Of a stretch of DNA of 8,049 nucleotides, positions 6,734 to 8,049 are shown piece by piece (the first letter of the stretch is position 1; each line of letters opens with the position of its first letter). The notes below the pieces were generated by a model that saw only the letters and a list, made by a program, of their open reading frames with translations, did no database searches and was not told where the DNA came from. This DNA is from WFZT01 sp964571845 (GTDB taxonomy: Bacteria; Hydrothermota; Hydrothermia; B15-G9; WFZT01). The position numbers were made by a program, and so were the translations under genes. The stretch is from the NCBI GenBank assembly GCA_964571845.1, contig CAZNDM010000119.1, positions 1 to 8,049 on the forward strand. The letters run 5' to 3'.

Positions 6734-8049
6734 CAGAACTTACCTCCCAGAACTGCTGTAATGTAACTTCCCCTCTCAAGTAATTCCTTTGCCGCCGGAT
6801 AAACAAAATGTGTGATCAGTTTTGGATAAAAACCAACAATGATGATTACGAGGGCGAGAACAGTAACCACGAATCCCGTTAAAAGTCCGGTTGAAAAATC
6901 ATTCCCGCTGTAATCGCCAGAGTAAAGGGTTCTTAAAACCCTGACATAGTAAGCCACCTCGATAGCAGCTCCAGCAAGGATCAAAATTGCATAGGTGATG
7001 TATTCTGCCTTGATGATGGAGAGCACAATCAGGATCTTGCTCCAGAAGCCAGCAAAAGGCGGCATTCCGATTAATGAAAGGATCCCGATGAAGAAAAGAA
7101 TCCCGATGAAAGGCTTTTTCTTTCCAAGTCCCTGCAGATCCTCGAGCTTTGATGTGCCTGCACCTGCCACCACAATTCCGAGTGTCAAGAAGAGAAGTCC
7201 CTTTGTGATCGCATGATTAAACGCCTGAAAGAGACCACCTGCAACGGTGTCGAGTGTCCCTGCACCGATGGCGACGAGCACAAGGCCCATCTGACCGATA
7301 GACGAGTAAGCAAGCAGTCTCTTGAAATCCTTCTGACGGAGAGCCGAAAGCTCACCGATCAGGAGAGTTAGAATCCCGATTATCATGATAAGGTGCCAGT
7401 AAGAAGGTGCACCGATAATTGTGTAGAAAATTCTTGCTATTCCGTAGATTCCTGCCTTTGCGATGGCGCCTGCAAAGATGGCAACCGCAGGAAACGGAGC
7501 ACCTGTGTAGGCGTCGGGGACCCATCCGTTCATGGGAAACGCCTCTGCCTCCACTGCAAATCCGACAACAAAGAGGATACTCGCAGCAACAAGAACCGTG
7601 GGATCAACCTTTCCAATGCGATTCGCGATATCAGCCATGTTCAATGTCCCGAGCTGTGCATAGAGAAGCGCAATTCCGAGGAGAACCAGCGTGGATCCGA
7701 GTGAGCCGAGGAGCACATATTTAAATGCGCCCTCCACACTTCCTCCGGTTTTGGCACTTGCAGCAAGTGAATACGAGGCAATACTCGTGATCTCGAGGAA
7801 GACAAACAGGTTGAAAATATCACCCGTCATCACAATCCCTGATGCACCCATAACAGCGAGGATGAGGAGCATGTAAAATCTTTCAGCAGGCTCTGGCACC
7901 CTGTAGGACAGGATGTAAATTGCAACAAGCAGTCCCATGAACTGAATGAGCGTGGCAAGGAAAATTCCCAGCGGTCCCACTGTCAGGTTGATTCCAAAGG
8001 GTGGTTTGAATCCCGCCGTTATAACAACAATCGGGTGCTGGAGTGCGAT
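6733..8049 (-). CDS. MrpD/NuoN/MbxH-type antiporter-like subunit (5' end off window)
   Basis: The frame is open to the right edge. The first possible start inside the window, GTG 7980, is not the gene start: the 23 codons before it encode IxxGGFKPPFGINLT-like sequence (here ITAGFKPPFGINLT) that leads into the usual N-terminal VGPLG segment of this family. 438 residues are visible, and perhaps some tens are missing. Numbering from the edge, family marks are E86 in FVFLEITSIASYS (TM5 glutamate), K198 in GAIAKAGIYG (TM8), H279 and K283 in NHAITKGLLFL, and K338 in FAGFWSKI. The TM7 segment reads GFAVEAEAFPMNGW, so glutamates (E167, E169) stand where most relatives have a lysine. It is a membrane ion-translocating subunit of the complex, paired with the next gene through a one-base TGATG overlap. 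Any Mrp-like small subunits would be upstream, outside the window. Confidence 0.92.
   Translation of the reverse strand: MALQHPIVVITAGFKPPFGINLTVGPLGIFLATLIQFMGLLVAIYILSYRVPEPAERFYMLLILAVMGASGIVMTGDIFNLFVFLEITSIASYSLAASAKTGGSVEGAFKYVLLGSLGSTLVLLGIALLYAQLGTLNMADIANRIGKVDPTVLVAASILFVVGFAVEAEAFPMNGWVPDAYTGAPFPAVAIFAGAIAKAGIYGIARIFYTIIGAPSYWHLIMIIGILTLLIGELSALRQKDFKRLLAYSSIGQMGLVLVAIGAGTLDTVAGGLFQAFNHAITKGLLFLTLGIVVAGAGTSKLEDLQGLGKKKPFIGILFFIGILSLIGMPPFAGFWSKILIVLSIIKAEYITYAILILAGAAIEVAYYVRVLRTLYSGDYSGNDFSTGLLTGFVVTVLALVIIIVGFYPKLITHFVYPAAKELLERGSYITAVLGGKF
6742..6748 (-). promoter_or_regulatory. Ribosome binding site GGGAGGT of the NuoL-like gene
   Basis: GGGAGGT overlaps the last codons of the preceding antiporter gene and lies 8 bases before ATG 6733, confirming that start and the TGATG coupling. 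Confidence 0.7.

Noticed and set aside
6733..7980. GTG at 7980 as the start of the first antiporter gene
   Set aside because: The frame continues upstream to the window edge with family-like sequence (KPPFGINLT directly before the GTG), so the true start is outside.

Overview
The window is one stretch of a tightly packed operon, read entirely on the minus strand from high to low coordinates. It encodes a membrane-bound, ion-translocating oxidoreductase of the complex I / group 4 hydrogenase superfamily. Seven genes fill all of it. No intergenic gap exceeds 9 bases, and no promoter, terminator, RNA gene, mobile element or CRISPR is visible. Both end genes run off the window: the first lacks its 5' end and the last lacks its 3' end.

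In transcription order the genes are: (1) an antiporter-like subunit of the MrpD/NuoN type (8049-6733, 5' end missing); (2) a larger NuoL-type antiporter-like subunit (6733-4895); (3) a NuoH-like membrane anchor (4893-4006); (4) a NuoB-like Fe-S subunit (3992-3336); (5) a NuoC-like subunit (3352-2819); (6) a NuoD-like large subunit (2819-1704); (7) a NuoI-like ferredoxin domain fused in frame to a complete GltD-type FAD/NAD(P)H oxidoreductase (1694 to the left edge). Two antiporters, then H, B, C, D and I homologues, matches the order I recall (not checkable here) for the archaeal Mbx/MBS sulfane-sulfur reductase operon (H, H', M, J, K, L, N). Motifs agree. The large subunit keeps only three of the four [NiFe] cysteines, so it is not an ordinary hydrogenase. 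It also lacks the complex I quinone-site sequence after GPQHP. The small subunit has a CTGCGAIE cysteine arrangement rather than the CC pair of complex I.

The most notable feature is the last gene. In the archaeal enzymes I know, this position holds a small two-cluster ferredoxin-like subunit. Here it continues into a GltD/NfnB-like module with its own Fe-S cysteines, an FAD Rossmann fold and an NADPH-type second Rossmann fold. The inferred working model is electron exchange between NAD(P)H (and possibly ferredoxin) and the NuoI/B/D cluster chain, coupled to H+ or Na+ movement through the two antiporter-like subunits and the NuoH-like anchor. An A7 slippery heptamer lies at the junction of the two modules, and a -1 shift there would release a free NuoI-like protein of 141 residues.

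The host is probably an anaerobe, plausibly thermophilic. Bacterial Thermotogota-like and archaeal (Thermococcales-like) sources both fit: strong GGAGG/GGTGA ribosome binding sites, TGATG stop-start overlaps, mixed AGA/AGG and CGN arginine codons. I cannot decide the taxon from this window.
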